DNA of 64,000 nt from Aselliscus stoliczkanus (lineage: Eukaryota > Chordata > Mammalia > Chiroptera > Hipposideridae). Shown here one piece after another: positions 47,201 to 58,285 of the stretch. The position numbers were made by a program, and so were the translations under genes. Below the pieces are notes generated by a model. The model saw nothing but the letters and a program-made list of their open reading frames with translations, did no database searches and was not told the origin of the DNA. Positions within the stretch are counted from its first letter, which is position 1. Every line of letters starts with the position of its first letter. The DNA lies in the NCBI GenBank assembly GCA_033961575.1, contig CM066740.1:88953117-89017116 (forward strand). The letters run 5' to 3'.

Positions 47201-50200
47201 TCCAGAGCCCCTTACCACAGGTCACCATCAGGCCTGTGGCGGCCACAGGCCTGCCATCTCCTCTCTCTGCCCAGCTTCCTGGCACATCCAGAGCTGCATG
47301 GCTTAGAGCCAAAGGACGGACATCTCTGGTGAGCTTTTAGGCCCTGACATCTCTTCCTGTGAGTGACTGCAAAATTTCAATGGCAGCAGAACTGGCCCCA
47401 CAAGCAACTAAAGAGAAGCCCCAGGGATGGTGGGGTTTCTTCTTGCCCTGCCCTGGACCTGAGGGTCTTTTGAGCTGCCATCACCTGTGTCCGGATCCAT
47501 CAGGATTTCTCTCTCTTCTGGGTCACGCTGCTCCCACACGCAAGGCTCTTCCCTGGGCTCAGCCTGGGGAGGAGCATCTGGCTTGGGCACTGGGCCCTCT
47601 GCATCTGGAGTGAGTTGAAGGACGGAAGGACAGAGTCAAGTTGCCCAAGGGGCCTGATCAAGGGTGATGGCAGAAGCCCCTTCCCCCCAAACACCCCTCC
47701 CTACCCGAGTGTCCCTCTAGGTAGCTGGTTTGTGGGCATCTCAGGGTATCTCTTATGAGCAACCTTGACAATATGTCAATAGATTCTCCAATTTCTGGTA
47801 TAGAAAATATACCAGAATATATCAAGGCTGTTGGGATGCAGCATGTGGTAAGGTGTAAATGATGCAGTTTAACTGTGTTCCAAAACAGTGGTAATGTAGC
47901 ATGCAATTCTATGATTGGCCGTGTCACTGGGTTTCTAATTTTCATCCTTTTATGAATCATTCTATCTTCCTAGCATTCTAAGCAAATCGTTTCTTGGGTT
48001 TCCATTAGGAAGAAACGTGAAACCTTGCCCAGGTGGTGTGACGTGGGGAGAAAGCATGTCACTCCCTCTCCAGGATTGCTGGCCACAGTGGCGGGAAAGT
48101 GTCCTTACCCAGGGACATCAGGGTTTTGTAGTTCTCCTTAACAAGATTGTTGTAAAGCTCCTTCTGCCATTCGTCCAAGTTCTTCCACTCATCCTCGGAG
48201 AAGTAAACAGCAATGTCGACAAAAGTCACGGGAACCTGGGCCAACAAGAGTATTAGTTAGGGACCTCCTGCTCGCATCTCCCCACCCCTCCCCATGGGGC
48301 CACTTCCACCCGCAGCCTGGGGTCACTCTAGTGGGGTCACTCTAGTGGGTGAGTCCACTCTATTTCTGATCTCCTGGTGCTTCCAGACAATGTTGGTCAA
48401 CACTGCCTTCTTTTTTATGTATTTATTTATTTTTCAAGCATTTAACCTGATCCTCTACAATTTCCCTTGCAGACACCTGAGTGCCTGGAGGTCAAGTTGA
48501 AGTCAATGCTTTTGGTGCTCAGGGTGACAGGGATGTGCTAGGTTCTTAAAGCAAGTTCTGAAACCCTGTTATAAAACCTGTATTTCTGGTCAAGTCACCT
48601 CTACATACACAGTGACATTTTTGTCACTAAAACATGTAAAATTGAAAGGAATGTGCTAAATCTCCGCGATCTTGATCTGTTTTGCTCGCTGCTGTATCCC
48701 AAGCATGCAGAAAGAAGCCCACAGTTTCGGGTCAAGACATGCTTGTTGAATGTGTGGAACAGTAGTTGCCAATGCTAGGACGCTCCACTGCAGCCTGAGT
48801 CGCCCATCGTCTGCCGGTCACTTGTCATTCGAGGCGGTCCAATCTGTCATATACAGCTGATATTTCGGTTTGACAAGGATCTTTGTTTGTACTCATTTCA
48901 GTCACCCACCAGCATGGCCTCACCTTGGACTGAATTGTTCAAAATGGTTTCACTTCCACAGCTTTAATAACTGAATGTTCCTTCTCTGAGCCCAGAGCCT
49001 TACCTCCCACCGCTTTCACATCCCTCCGGGACCAGCCTTTCACCCTCACTCTGAAATCCAATCCCTCGATTCTCCCCCATGCCCTAATCCTAGTCCATCA
49101 GTCTTTGTACCTGCACATACAGGGCCACAGCTAGCCTATATGGCACCTTTGTGCAAGTGAGAAAAAAACAGCCCTCTGGGCATCAGGCCCACTGGTGCAC
49201 AGTGTGGTGGATGGGCAGCACCCTCACATTCAGAAATGTCAGCCCTTTAGGGTTAGGTGCTCATAACCCTAAGACATCCTGCGCAGGTATGATGTGCACA
49301 CCTGTATGCCACCTACTGATGAATAACAGCTCACCGGCCATCTTTGGAAGAACTAGACCTTCTAATTCCCTGGACCCTCCAAGAGACCCGGGCAAATCTC
49401 CAACCTGGGAAAGGTGGTACAGACCACTTTCTTCATTTTAATTCTTTGCTGCTAGATAAGAGGCACAGAATTCTGCAGGTGACACCCACTTGTCTCAGGC
49501 TGCTCTGGAAGCCTCTTGTTGACCTTCACCTCTCCTCCCCATGTTCCCTGGGAAGCTTCTTTCGAACTCTTCCTCCGTCTTCCCCAGTCTATCCTTGATC
49601 GCAGGTAGCTGTTGGCAAGCTCCCTTCCTCGCCCTTCTTACCAAATCCCACAATATGTGCCCTTCATCTCTCCTCCACCTCCTGCCCGTGAAACTCAACC
49701 CAAACCGTCTTTTTGACATCATCTTCAGTCTTTCCTTCTCCCCTGGTTTTCCCTCCAGGGAACCCCCCTCAATTCTGATACCTCAAGCAACCCTACTCTC
49801 CCTGTTCACCTGAAACATCCTGAAAGACACACTCTGTTCTTTCTTCTCACAATCCGTGCATCCTTTGACCCCTTAAAATCTGTCTATGAACCCCCACTCT
49901 CTGAAACCACACCCTGGAAAGTCATCGGTGGCCCTCACCCTTTCAGGCTTCTCTGAAAGGTCACACCACCTTTGTAGAATCTTCTCTGCCTGGTTTCCAT
50001 ACTATGCTGCCTCCTGCCCACCTAGTTCACATCTTCATGGCTTCCTCTTCCTCCCCCAAGACCCAAGGTTCTGCCCTTGCCCATCTGTTTCTTCACGCTC
50101 CCCATGGCAATTTCGCTCTTCACAACTTCAGCGGTTACCTCTCTGTGGATGACACTCATCAGCTTTCTTTGCTTCCTTCCAATTTCACATTTCAACAGCC

Positions 50201-53200
50201 TTCTGAGTGGCTCCATTTAATCATCTTTTTTTTTTTTTTTTTTGAAGGCAGTGTCACTGGCCTTCATATGTGGGACCCGAACTGGAACCGCTGGCTTGCT
50301 TAACCACCGTGCCACTTGGCCGGCCCTTAATCATCTTTTAAGTACCGCAAACTAAATGTATCCAAAACCAAGTTCATTATCCTTTCTGACATTCCAACTC
50401 CTCTGCCTCACTTCACTGTTTCTGTGGAGGGTCAACACTCTGCAATCATATTCTCACAGGTGGAAACAGACATCACTTTGTAAAAACCACCATGCCAGGA
50501 TACAGCCAACGTGTGAGACATGGCTCAGGACTGCAGGGGGCCTACCGTCTACCTGGATGGAAAAAACTGCCCATGAATTATCTATAAACCAATTATGAGG
50601 CATAATAGAATCCAAGAGGCACAAGAATCTGAGAGCCAACAGCCTTCCTTGAATCTGACACAGAGAATGCAACCAGCAAGGCCAAGTGTCCACAATCAGT
50701 TATAACTATTGCTGGCAACATGAATTTACATTCTCCTGGTGCTTTACGGTTGTGGGGTTTTAAAATATGCCCACAAAGTCTTTCATAGTCCCTTCAAAAA
50801 GTATAGCCTAATTCTCCTTCTCCTGGAGTACGGGCAGGATTTAGTGACTCGCTTCTAAGAAATAAATAAAGAAGTCATAAAAGACATCACAGCTTCCATG
50901 TCATGAGGAGGCCAGTGGGAGGGCCACACAGTGAGAGACTCAGGCTTCCTGCCCACATCCACGTAACTGGGCCACACTGGAAGCAGACATAGCCTGGAGC
51001 CCCAGTCAATAGCTTGACTACAAGTTCATGAGACTCTGAGACAGAACCACTCAGCTAAGCTGCTCTGGAATTTCTAACCCACAGAAAACGGCAAGATGAT
51101 AAACGACTATTTTTTAGGCTGCTAAGTTTGGGGGCAATTAGTTACACAGCAATAGGTAGCTGACACAGTGAGCTACATAGTGTTGTCCCAGCAACAAAAT
51201 CAGTGAGGTCACAACTCCACCAAGTAAGGGAGCTTCACTTCCCAGAGGGTCCAACTGGGAATTTACTAAATTATTACTTATTTATACTTCACTTCTTTCA
51301 AAAGGGGAACTGAGGAGGCTCAGGGACAGCACAAACATGCTTGAGCCGTGGGAAACCAGTACGTGCAAAGCCAAGATCCAAACTTTTGGCTCCTGACTCC
51401 AGACCCTATCATCATTCCATTATTCCGTGAGGGCACATGTCAACTCAAAGGTCCTCACTCCTGATCCAACACGCAAAACATACAGCAGTGCCACGTAAGG
51501 ACGGAGCACCACGGTAAAATGCATAGTACAGATGAGAGAAAGGGCTGGGTGTGGGGAGACGCTGATGGTGCCAGACAAGCATCGTATGTCAAACCATCTG
51601 GAAACCAGCCTCTGTGGGCTGCAGTGGCAAGAAATGGTTTAGAGATGAACCAGGCCACTGACACAACCCATTCCTATGAGGCCTCAATAAACCACTGTCA
51701 AACAACTCCTCTGGCAAAGTCGCTGGGTTGTCGCCTCTGCAGATACAAAGGCATCCAAGACCCAGTCCTTAGTGTGGAAGTGTGAACGCTCCAGCTCAAG
51801 TCACTCTGCAAATATTTTTTTGCATGCCGACTATAAGCCAGGAGATGTTATAGGCATCGAGACACAGCAACGAAATGAGCAGAATTTACGTTTTGGTCAA
51901 AGAACACCAAGAAGGCAAAAAAGAAGAAAATATTTAAGATGCCTTGATGGCATAAACGAGAGCAGGGACAGAGAAAAGAGTGTGCTGCGGTTGGGGGGAC
52001 AGGGTTCTTTGGTGGCCATGGAACAGCACACTGATCGAGTGACAGAGAGGGAGCCACACACACGTTCCCAGGGGAGGAGCTTTTCAGTGGAGGAAAGTCC
52101 CTGAGTGGGGATATGGATGGTGTGCTGGCAGAAACGTCAGAGGCTAGTGTGCCAGGAAGGAGTGGGCAAAAGGGGTGAAGTGGAGATGAGAAAGGTGGGG
52201 CTAGAGGGCCATCGACAAAATGGGGCTTTTACACTGAATAAGGTGGGAAGCCATTTGGGGTTTTTAAGCAGAGGTGTAATAGGACAGGTTGATATTTTAA
52301 AAGGATCACTCCACTCTGCTGAGGCTAGATTGTACGGGGTGGGGGACAAGGACAGAGACAAGGGTACCAGGCAGGAGGCCATGGCAACAGTCAGATGAGA
52401 GGTGTTGGTGGCTCTGACCAGATGGCGGAGGGAGCAATGGAGGTGGGCAGCAGTGGTCAGGCAGTGGATGTTATTTTAAGGAAAAATCAGACAGTATTTC
52501 CTACATATTGGAAGTAGGGTGTGAGAAAGAGAGGAGGCAAGTCTGACCCCAAGGCTTCTGGCTTGAGCATCCGGGAGGATGGCGCTGTCTTGACGGCGAC
52601 TTTGGATAGAAGAGGTTTCAGGCAGAGGACTGGCTCAGTTAGTCATGTCAAATTTGGGATATTTACTGACGCCCAGATGGAGACGCTGACTTAACGGGTA
52701 GGAATGTCAATCTGGCATTCAAGAAGGAAGTCTGGGCAAGATAGAGAGAGAGAGAGTGGGAGGAAATGACAGCATTTGGGGGTTGACAGCACAGGGACTG
52801 CGCTCAAAACCCTGAGACTGGGCGAAATCCTGAGGGAGGGAGGGAGTGTAGGTAACAGTCAAAGACTACGCTCTGGCCTGCTCCCAACATAAGGAGTCGG
52901 CAAAAGGAGTGAAACCAGCGAAGAAGAGAGAAGGAACAGCTAGTCAGGCAGGAAGAGAACCGAGACAGGTGTCCGGAAGCCACCTGGCAAGGGTTGCAGG
53001 GAGCAAGTGGTCACGTACACGAAATACTGCTGGCAGGGGCAATGAAGGCTGACTACTGGCCACTGGCTTTTAATGCCACGGACATCATTAGGGCTGTGGC
53101 AAGACCAGGAGGATGGAGAGGTGGTAGCAAAAGCCTGACGGGTGGGTGCCAGGGAGCGTGATCCAATGACCAGTTTACTAGAATACGGAGAAGATTGGAT

Positions 53201-56200
53201 GAGACCTTGGAGGCAGCAGCGGATCCAGGCGGTGAGAAACTCAACCGGAAGGCTGGCCCAGTTTTTCTACAAACAAATTGTAAGGAAAAATGAAAGAGAT
53301 GAAGGAGGAACCTACAGATTAAAAAAAAGACTTAAGGGCCGGCTGAGTGGCGCGGTGGTTAAGCACTGGCTTGGGAAGCCGGCAGCCCCGGTTCAGGTCC
53401 CGCATGTGAGGGCCAGTGACACTGCCCTCAAAAAAAAAAAAAAAAAAAAAGACTTAAGAGACACAGTAGTCATAATGGGTAGACCTTCCTTAAGTTTTGA
53501 CTCAAATAAATGAACGGAAAGAAATCATCACATTGTTGAAAGAACTGAATGTTTGAACACCAACTGAGTATTTGAGTAGGCTGAGGCTTTTGTTGTGGTG
53601 GTAATAATATTAAGATGATTATTTTTTGAAACAGAGTCTTTACCTTTCAGAGCTACACCCTGAAATACTATTTATAAATACAATGACTGACATCTGAGAT
53701 TTGCTTCAAAATCACATGGGTAGGGATTTTGATGAAACAAGATTGGCCAAGAGTTGGCCATTGTTGAAGTTGGATGATGGCTTCGTGAGGGTTCATTACC
53801 CTCTTCTATCTACTTTGGTATATGTTTGAATTGGAGACGCAAGAATTGGAGAAGGCAAATATAGACTGCTCGCTGAAGAAGTTTGCTCTGAAGAGCAGAG
53901 GGCACCGTTACAGTGCCCACATGCTGGCTGGGGTGACTTCCTGGAGTAAGTGACAGGGTGGGACAGTGAGCCCACAGGAACAGAAAAAGCAGAGCACACA
54001 TGGTGGGGCGGACAGGTAAATGCTGTGGCTGCACGTGGATGTGTCCTTTGAGTGACCCCATTTTCTCAGTGGCCAGAAGGCAGGGGGATGGACTGAAAGC
54101 GCAGTGTTGTTCAGCCTCGGGGAGCGTGGGAGAGCGAATAGGATAGGAAACGGAGCGCGAGCTCTGAACTTTGAGAAGTGCCCACCTGAGGGTCGTGGTC
54201 AGGCCTTTCGGTCATCGTGGTTTGGGGTCTGTCTCCAGCCACGTTCAGACAAGCATATACAAAGCCAACCAATGCCAAGTGGTCATTTGCAGGTGCCAAG
54301 TGGAAAAGCCTGAAGAGCGTCAGGAATTTGCAGACACCCAGTCACTTCAGGGAGGGGCTGGGAACAGTGACAGTAAAGGCTCAAAAACAGAAACATGCAG
54401 ACTCTGTGGGGAATGGGTGGGGCCAGTTTCACTGAGGGAGAACATTCAAGACCAGGCTGTGTGAGTGGAAATAGGCTGTAAGAAGAAATCAGACAATAGG
54501 GAGCGAGGGAAGTTTATGAGGGCTGAAAATAAAATCCAGGGTTTGTTCACCTGTCTGGTCCTCACCTCCAACCCTGCCTCTGCGAACCGCCACATACCTT
54601 GGGGACCTCCCCCTTGCTGCCCGGGGGCAGCCTCAGGACCCAGAAGTTCCTGTTTCTCAGCAGGTTCTCCATGTTCTCCAGCCGCCTCTGCAGCAGCCCG
54701 TACTCCTGCAGCAGGGTCCCCAGCACGGCCCACTTGCTCTCCATGTGGTTCCCGAACTCCACGGCCGTCTTCTCGCAGTCGGCCAGCTTCTTCTCGGCTG
54801 TCCCCGTCCGCCCCTCCAGGTTTAGCAGCTGGCTGGCCTGGGCATCCACCTTCCTCTCTACAGCCTGAATGGCCGCCACCACGGTCCAGAGTGAGATCTC
54901 CGCCGTGGGCAGCTGGGGTTCTCTCATCATTCGGTCAGGGAAGACGGGTGCCCTATCTGGGAAGGGTGGGAACTGAAAAGGCATCGGTCGCCGGGCATCC
55001 ATGTCCCATTCTTGAGCCTGGGTACAGAGGGAGAAAGTGACGGCCTGGGATGAGAGCTTGTATCAGGGAGGATGGCCTGGAAACCCTACTAATCAAAGGC
55101 CATAGAGTCTTGTTCTTCTGCCAAGCCCCCCCTCTCAGGGTATGGAGTTCATTAATGTCCCCAGCAATAGACCCAGCAACCTTCCCATTTCTTGCCTGCA
55201 TGAGTCAAGCTGGTCACTAATTTACCCACCTTGACAGTCAAGACTGTGGACCGGCCTAAAATGTCACATGGCACTTTCTGTGACTAGAACAGCTACTTTC
55301 CTCAAGGGCTGGATTTAATGACAAACTCTTTAGAGTTGGCCGAGTGTTTTCTGTTTCAAAGTAAGAATTTTCAGGTAAGTCATCTGACCCTAATCTTCCC
55401 AGCAACCTCTACACAGGTGAGCGTATGAATGATAATCTCTACTTTAAACATGATAAAATTGAGGCACAGAGAAGTGGCTGGTCATTCTACAGCACCTCGC
55501 TTCACTGCCAACTGGAGCGACTCTAGGTGTGGCAGATGACAAAAAACAAAGTTCAGGTCAGTGCTGCTGCCACCCTCCCAGCAGGACGGCAGCCAAGGGG
55601 GACACCAGGGAGCCCAGGCCGGGGAGCAGACAAGCAGCTTTTTTCCCCGTAGACAACTATTGATTTATGTTTCCAAAATGACAAAAGGTTAAGAAAATGT
55701 CACTCACTGAGGAGGGGTACTCCAGGGCCCAGGGCTGTCCTTTCCCCCCCTCCCAGCTCTGGGTCTTCGCCCAGGAAGACGAGGTCCCATGGGTGCAGTT
55801 GGGAACTGAGCCCTATGACCAAGAGAGGGTGGTCACCTGTGTACTGGTGACCTGGGAACTGGCCCCACAACATAACAGCACCCGGGGCATACTGGACTAC
55901 GGCAGGGCTAATAATGGCCTCTTCTTGCCATGGGGGACAGGAGGAGGTGTCATTTTCTGTCCCCCTGTTGCTGCTGAAGAAGCCCACAGGCTGGGCAAAG
56001 ACCTGCTGCTTAGAGGTGACCTGGGCAGGCCTGGGACAGGCATGCCAACAGGCAGGCCCTCTCTAACTTGCAGCAGCTGTGACAACCACAGAGGAACACC
56101 CCAGAGCTTCCAGGAATCACTCCGTGACATGGGAGAAAGGGGACAGGGCCCAGACTTTGCTAAAAGTAAGAGGTGGCAGTATCACCATCAAAACTATGCA

Positions 56201-57351
56201 CCTGGGTTCATTTACACTTCACTCTTGCCTGGCCCACAGAAGGGGGGCAAGGGCTGACCACAGAAGTTTAGAAAGTCACCCAGGCCAGCTGACTTTTCAC
56301 AGGTTTGGGGACCTAAAGCCGAAGAATGATGGAAACACAAGGCAACTCCTGGCTGACTTGTCAGAACCCGGGGAGAAGCAGGCCACCAGCAGAGGGGCCT
56401 CGGGGGGTCCTGTCCAGGGTGAGCTGCCACACTCTCCTCCAGGACCCTCTCAGCAAGGCAGCCTCTGCTTTACACACAATTCTGGGGCACTGGCTCCCTA
56501 GCTCCTCTGCACACTGAGGTCTTGGTGTCACCCTAAGAAATGACCCATGCCTATTCCCGGCCCCAAAGACGCTGATTTAACTGGTGTGGGATGAGCCTTG
56601 GGCGTCCGGAATTTTGGGCGTCAGAGATGCTCAGGTGTGATTCGAATGTGCGGCCAAGTTTGCCGACCGTTGGAGAGAAGGCAAAGTCACCTCTCCACGG
56701 CCCCGGCCGCTCCGTCACAGCCGGTGCAGGGGAAAAAGTAAACCACCGGCCGGCTACACCTGGTGATGGGTGGCAATGCGTTTCAAAAACCGTGCCCTGC
56801 AAGTGGCTACGGTGCGCGCGTGCGGAGGTGCGCCCGGGCGCACACATCCCGCGGAGGGCTCCGCGTGCTGCCGGCGCGGGGTGAGCGGCGGGTCCGGGGG
56901 CCGCGCGTTCCGGGCCCCTCCGGCTGCCGGCCCGCGGCCCAGCCGGCGAGCGGCCTCGGGGGCCTGCGGCGCGGCGGCGCTCGGGCCGGGCCTGCCAGGG
57001 CGCCGGGGCCGGGCCTGCCTTGGGGCCCGCAGCGCCCCGCCCGCCACGAGGGCGCGCCCGGGGCCTCGGCTCCGCGCCCGCGCGCCCGGGGCCTGGGGCG
57101 CCCCGCAGCCCCGCGCCCCGCAGCCCCGCGCCCCGCCCCCACGGCCCCGCGGCGCGGCCATGGCGCTGGGCGGGGGCTGCACCCACCTGCATGGGCGGCA
57201 TTCCCTCGGCCATTTCCCCGCGCAGCGCCGGCTCCTGGTGGCAGACCTCCTCCGGGGGCAGAGCCTGGGCCCAGCTCCAGCTCCCGCTGTCCAGCCCCAG
57301 GCCCTGGATGCCCAGCTGCTGAGGCTGCGGCCGTGTTGACACAAACTGCAT
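37759..57351 (-). CDS. ZNF282: ZNF282 (HUB1) KRAB C2H2 zinc-finger protein (whole gene, 8 coding exons)
   Basis: The coding exons are 57187-57351, 54598-55017, 48109-48235, 47485-47604, 44856-44975, 43012-43125, 41177-41290 and 37759-38531. They join in phase to 650 residues; human is about 671. Order of parts: an N-terminal extension ([12 protein letters not shown]), a coiled-coil HUB1/DUF3669-type domain (about 80-195), a KRAB A box (196-237), four serial acidic cassettes with VKQEE or IKQEE, a Pro then Gly-rich low-complexity stretch (about 400-495), and five C2H2 fingers (about 497-631) with mostly TGERP-type linkers. It ends PPERD. The human protein is known as a binder of the HTLV-1 U5 repressive element and as an oestrogen-receptor co-regulator. 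No frame breaks were found. Confidence 0.96.
40565..41013 (+). repeat. ERVL-MaLR type LTR (MST/MLT1-like)
   Basis: GTGCTGAACTGTATCCCCCA, CAGAATGTGACCTTATTTGG, AACTGTGACACAACACATTT and a GGCAGCCCTAGGAAATGAAC end follow the MaLR LTR order. No internal viral genes are present. Confidence 0.75.
41036..41087. repeat. perfect 20-bp inverted repeat with 12-nt loop
   Basis: The left arm 41036-41055 (GGGGCGCAGC...GGTACAG) and right arm 41068-41087 are exact reverse complements. The spacer is GCTGTTGAAAGG. It lies 90 nt downstream of the ZNF282 exon 7 donor on the minus strand. Confidence 0.95.
41177..41290 (-). CDS. ZNF282: ZNF282 exon 7, acidic cassette 4
   Basis: The exon has 114 nt, phase 1 to phase 1. 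It encodes [19 protein letters not shown], then [19 protein letters not shown]. It is close in sequence to cassette 3, so the two probably arose by exon duplication. Confidence 0.93.
41989..42446 (-). repeat. long composite tRNA-derived SINE
   Basis: Head GGGCTGGCCAAGTGGCAC at the right, CCAATAAAATCTT tail at the left. TAGGTTCTTTT flanks both ends. Confidence 0.9.
42583..42697 (-). repeat. short tRNA-derived SINE
   Basis: Reverse-oriented head GGGTCGGCCGAGTGGCGC. ATACCCAACTTTTA is duplicated on both flanks. Confidence 0.9.
43012..43125 (-). CDS. ZNF282: ZNF282 exon 6, acidic cassette 3
   Basis: The exon has 114 nt, phase 1 to phase 1. It encodes [19 protein letters not shown], then [23 protein letters not shown] fits the SUMO acceptor pattern. 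Confidence 0.93.
43831..43936 (-). repeat. short tRNA-derived SINE
   Basis: Reverse-oriented head GGCCGGCCAAGTGGTGC with a T-run at its left end. GAAGG(C/T)(C/A)TTTTT flanks it. Confidence 0.88.
44181..44288. repeat. compound tetranucleotide microsatellite
   Basis: About 65 bp of (CTAT)n pass directly into about 40 bp of (CATC)n. Both arrays are nearly uninterrupted, so length polymorphism is likely. Confidence 0.95.
44856..44975 (-). CDS. ZNF282: ZNF282 exon 5, acidic cassette 2
   Basis: The exon has 120 nt, phase 1 to phase 1. It encodes [19 protein letters not shown], then [20 protein letters not shown] fits the SUMO acceptor pattern. Confidence 0.92.
45787..46831. mobile_element. DNA transposon relic with ~100-bp terminal inverted repeats
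   Basis: The left end (45787-45894: GTTTAGGTATTTCCGCC... CTAATTGGCATAAGGCAATT) matches the reverse complement of the right end (46741-46831) over about 100 bp with modest divergence. A short SINE sits inside. Long TIRs suggest a MULE-type or hAT-type element, but the interior has no intact transposase and I cannot name the family. Confidence 0.75.
46500..46610 (+). repeat. short tRNA-derived SINE
   Basis: GGGCCGGCCGAGTGGCGC head and an 18-A tail. AAGATTTACAAAACA and AAGATTTATAAAACA flank it. Confidence 0.92.
47485..47604 (-). CDS. ZNF282: ZNF282 exon 4, acidic cassette 1
   Basis: The exon has 120 nt, phase 1 to phase 1. It encodes [20 protein letters not shown], then [24 protein letters not shown] and the EREI-type segment recur in cassette 3. 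Confidence 0.92.
47605..48108 (-). other. ZNF282 intron 3
   Basis: About 500 nt. No repeat or exon was recognised. Confidence 0.6.
48109..48235 (-). CDS. ZNF282: ZNF282 exon 3, KRAB A box
   Basis: This 127-nt exon encodes [17 protein letters not shown], then [20 protein letters not shown]. The acceptor is GGCCCAG|GTT and the donor CTGG|GTAAGG. DV is DI and LYNNLVKEN replaces the usual VM, so TRIM28 binding may be weak. Confidence 0.94.
50224..50325 (-). repeat. short tRNA-derived SINE
   Basis: Reverse-oriented head GGGCCGGCCAAGTGGCAC and a 20-T left end. TTTAATCATCTTTT is duplicated. The middle is shortened (GCTTGCTTAACC). Confidence 0.9.
50745..51172 (+). repeat. MLT1-like LTR of an ERVL-MaLR element
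   Basis: TTAAAATATGCCCACAAAGTC, then TCCTTCTCCTGGAGTACGG, GTGGGAGGGCCACA and TAGGTAGCTGACACAGTG resemble MLT1 LTRs. No internal genes. Confidence 0.5.
53337..53450 (+). repeat. short tRNA-derived SINE
   Basis: GGGCCGGCTGAGTGGCGC head and a 20-A tail. AAAAGACTTAA flanks both ends. Confidence 0.92.
54598..55017 (-). CDS. ZNF282: ZNF282 exon 2, coiled-coil HUB1/DUF3669-type domain
   Basis: The exon has 140 codons in phase 0, with acceptor TACCCAG|GCT and donor AAG|GTATGT. It encodes [16 protein letters not shown], a Pro-rich part, then [18 protein letters not shown] and the shared helix. Its 3' half is nearly identical to ZNF783 exon 2. Confidence 0.95.
55018..57186 (-). other. ZNF282 intron 1
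   Basis: The right part (56.8-57.18 kb) belongs to the CpG island and has a short CCCCGCGCCCCGCAG tandem near 57100. The remainder shows no repeat or exon I recognise. Confidence 0.6.
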
Positions 57352-57620
57352 CCTGGGAGTGCTGTTCCCCGCTCGGGCCGGCCAGGGAGAAGAAGAACGT
57401 TTTCCAGGCGTCTTCCCCCTCGTCGGGGCCGGACAGCTCCATCTACAGCCCGTAGGAGCAAACAGTCCCCTTCGGCGCCGCTCCCCGCCCCTCCGCAGCC
57501 AGCGCGCCAGCCAATGGCCTCCGAGCTCCTGCCCGCCTATGGGGCCGGCCGGGCCCCGCCCCGGCCCCAGCCACCGCCACCCCTAGGGGAGCCCGGGGAG
57601 GGTATGCTCCTTAGGGCCCC
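56780..57620 (-). promoter_or_regulatory. ZNF282: CpG-island promoter region of ZNF282
   Basis: CpG-dense sequence around the start at 57351. A CCAAT box lies at 57511-57515 and GC boxes near 57550. At 57349-57361 the plus strand reads CATCCTGGGAGTG, a ZNF143-like match that overlaps the start codon. Confidence 0.72.
57187..57351 (-). CDS. ZNF282: ZNF282 coding exon 1
   Basis: The 55 codons run from MQFVSTRPQ to MAEGMPPMQ, with donor CAG|GTGGGT in phase 0. The first ATG has A at -3. An in-frame internal ATG at 57213 (M47) begins MAEG, just before the donor, and matches the starts of the two neighbours (MAES, MAEE). Confidence 0.93.
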
Positions 57621-58079
57621 TCAACCTGCAGTGCTCGGCCGGAACGCCCCAGACAATGCAGGGCACTGATTTCTGTTCATTCTGAACATGTACTGGGCGG
57701 GCATCCCAAGGAAAATTGTGTGAGACCCTTCTGAAAATTGTGCCCAGACTGTGTCTTCTGCACGTTACCTTTCCCTCACTCCTTTGCAGGCTTCACCTAG
57801 CCACTCTCCCTCTTCCCAATTCAAATGTACTTGGACAAATTCCAGGCCTTTGCATTGGTCAGGATGATGAAGAAGTGGCCTGGGGTCAGAAGACGGCCCA
57901 ACTCACTGCATTTTAACAGCAGCCTCTTCTAAAACCTTTAAGTGTAGAAACATCGTGACAAGGCAGAGGAGGAACCAGGGAGAGGCCAGGGTAAGTGGAT
58001 GGAAAAGATAGGGGGAGGGGGAAATTCATTCATTCTACGAATGTTTACTGAGCACCTACTATGTGCCAGGTACTGCATA

Positions 58080-58285
58080 GGCAGAGGGGGCGCTTCGCGG
58101 TTAGCTACACCTGAGTTTAAATTCCAAAACCACCACTCACTAGCTGTGACCATGAGCAAATTATTTAACTTCTCTGAATCTTCACTTGGTCTCTTCACAT
58201 ATAAATAAGGAAAACAATACCGACTCCACAGTTATAAAAATCAAATGGGAAGAGTGCTTAGCACATAGTAGGTACTCAACAAAGG
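58080..58285 (+). repeat. MIR-like ancient SINE
   Basis: TCACTAGCTGTGACCATGAG, TTATTTAACTTCTCTGAATC and TTAGCACATAGTAGGTACTC appear in MIR order. A short L2-like piece (TTTACTGAGCACCTACTATG) precedes it. Confidence 0.75.

Larger units (their letters stand above)
44976..47484 (-). other. ZNF282 intron 4
   Basis: It holds a 1-kb DNA transposon relic (45787-46831) with a nested SINE. No extra exon was found. Confidence 0.6.
48236..54597 (-). other. ZNF282 intron 2 (6.4 kb)
   Basis: The equivalent intron is 83 nt in ZNF783 and 88 nt in ZNF212, so this one has expanded. It contains two short SINEs, an MLT1-like LTR and long decayed stretches (48.5-50.2 kb and 51.5-54.4 kb) that look like old repeats I cannot classify. 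Confidence 0.65.

Noticed and set aside
56551..57461. Several overlapping 190-266 codon frames on both strands at the ZNF282 island
   Set aside because: All but the first 55 codons of the minus frame from 57351 are intron or composition effects; a clear GTGGGT donor follows MPPMQ.
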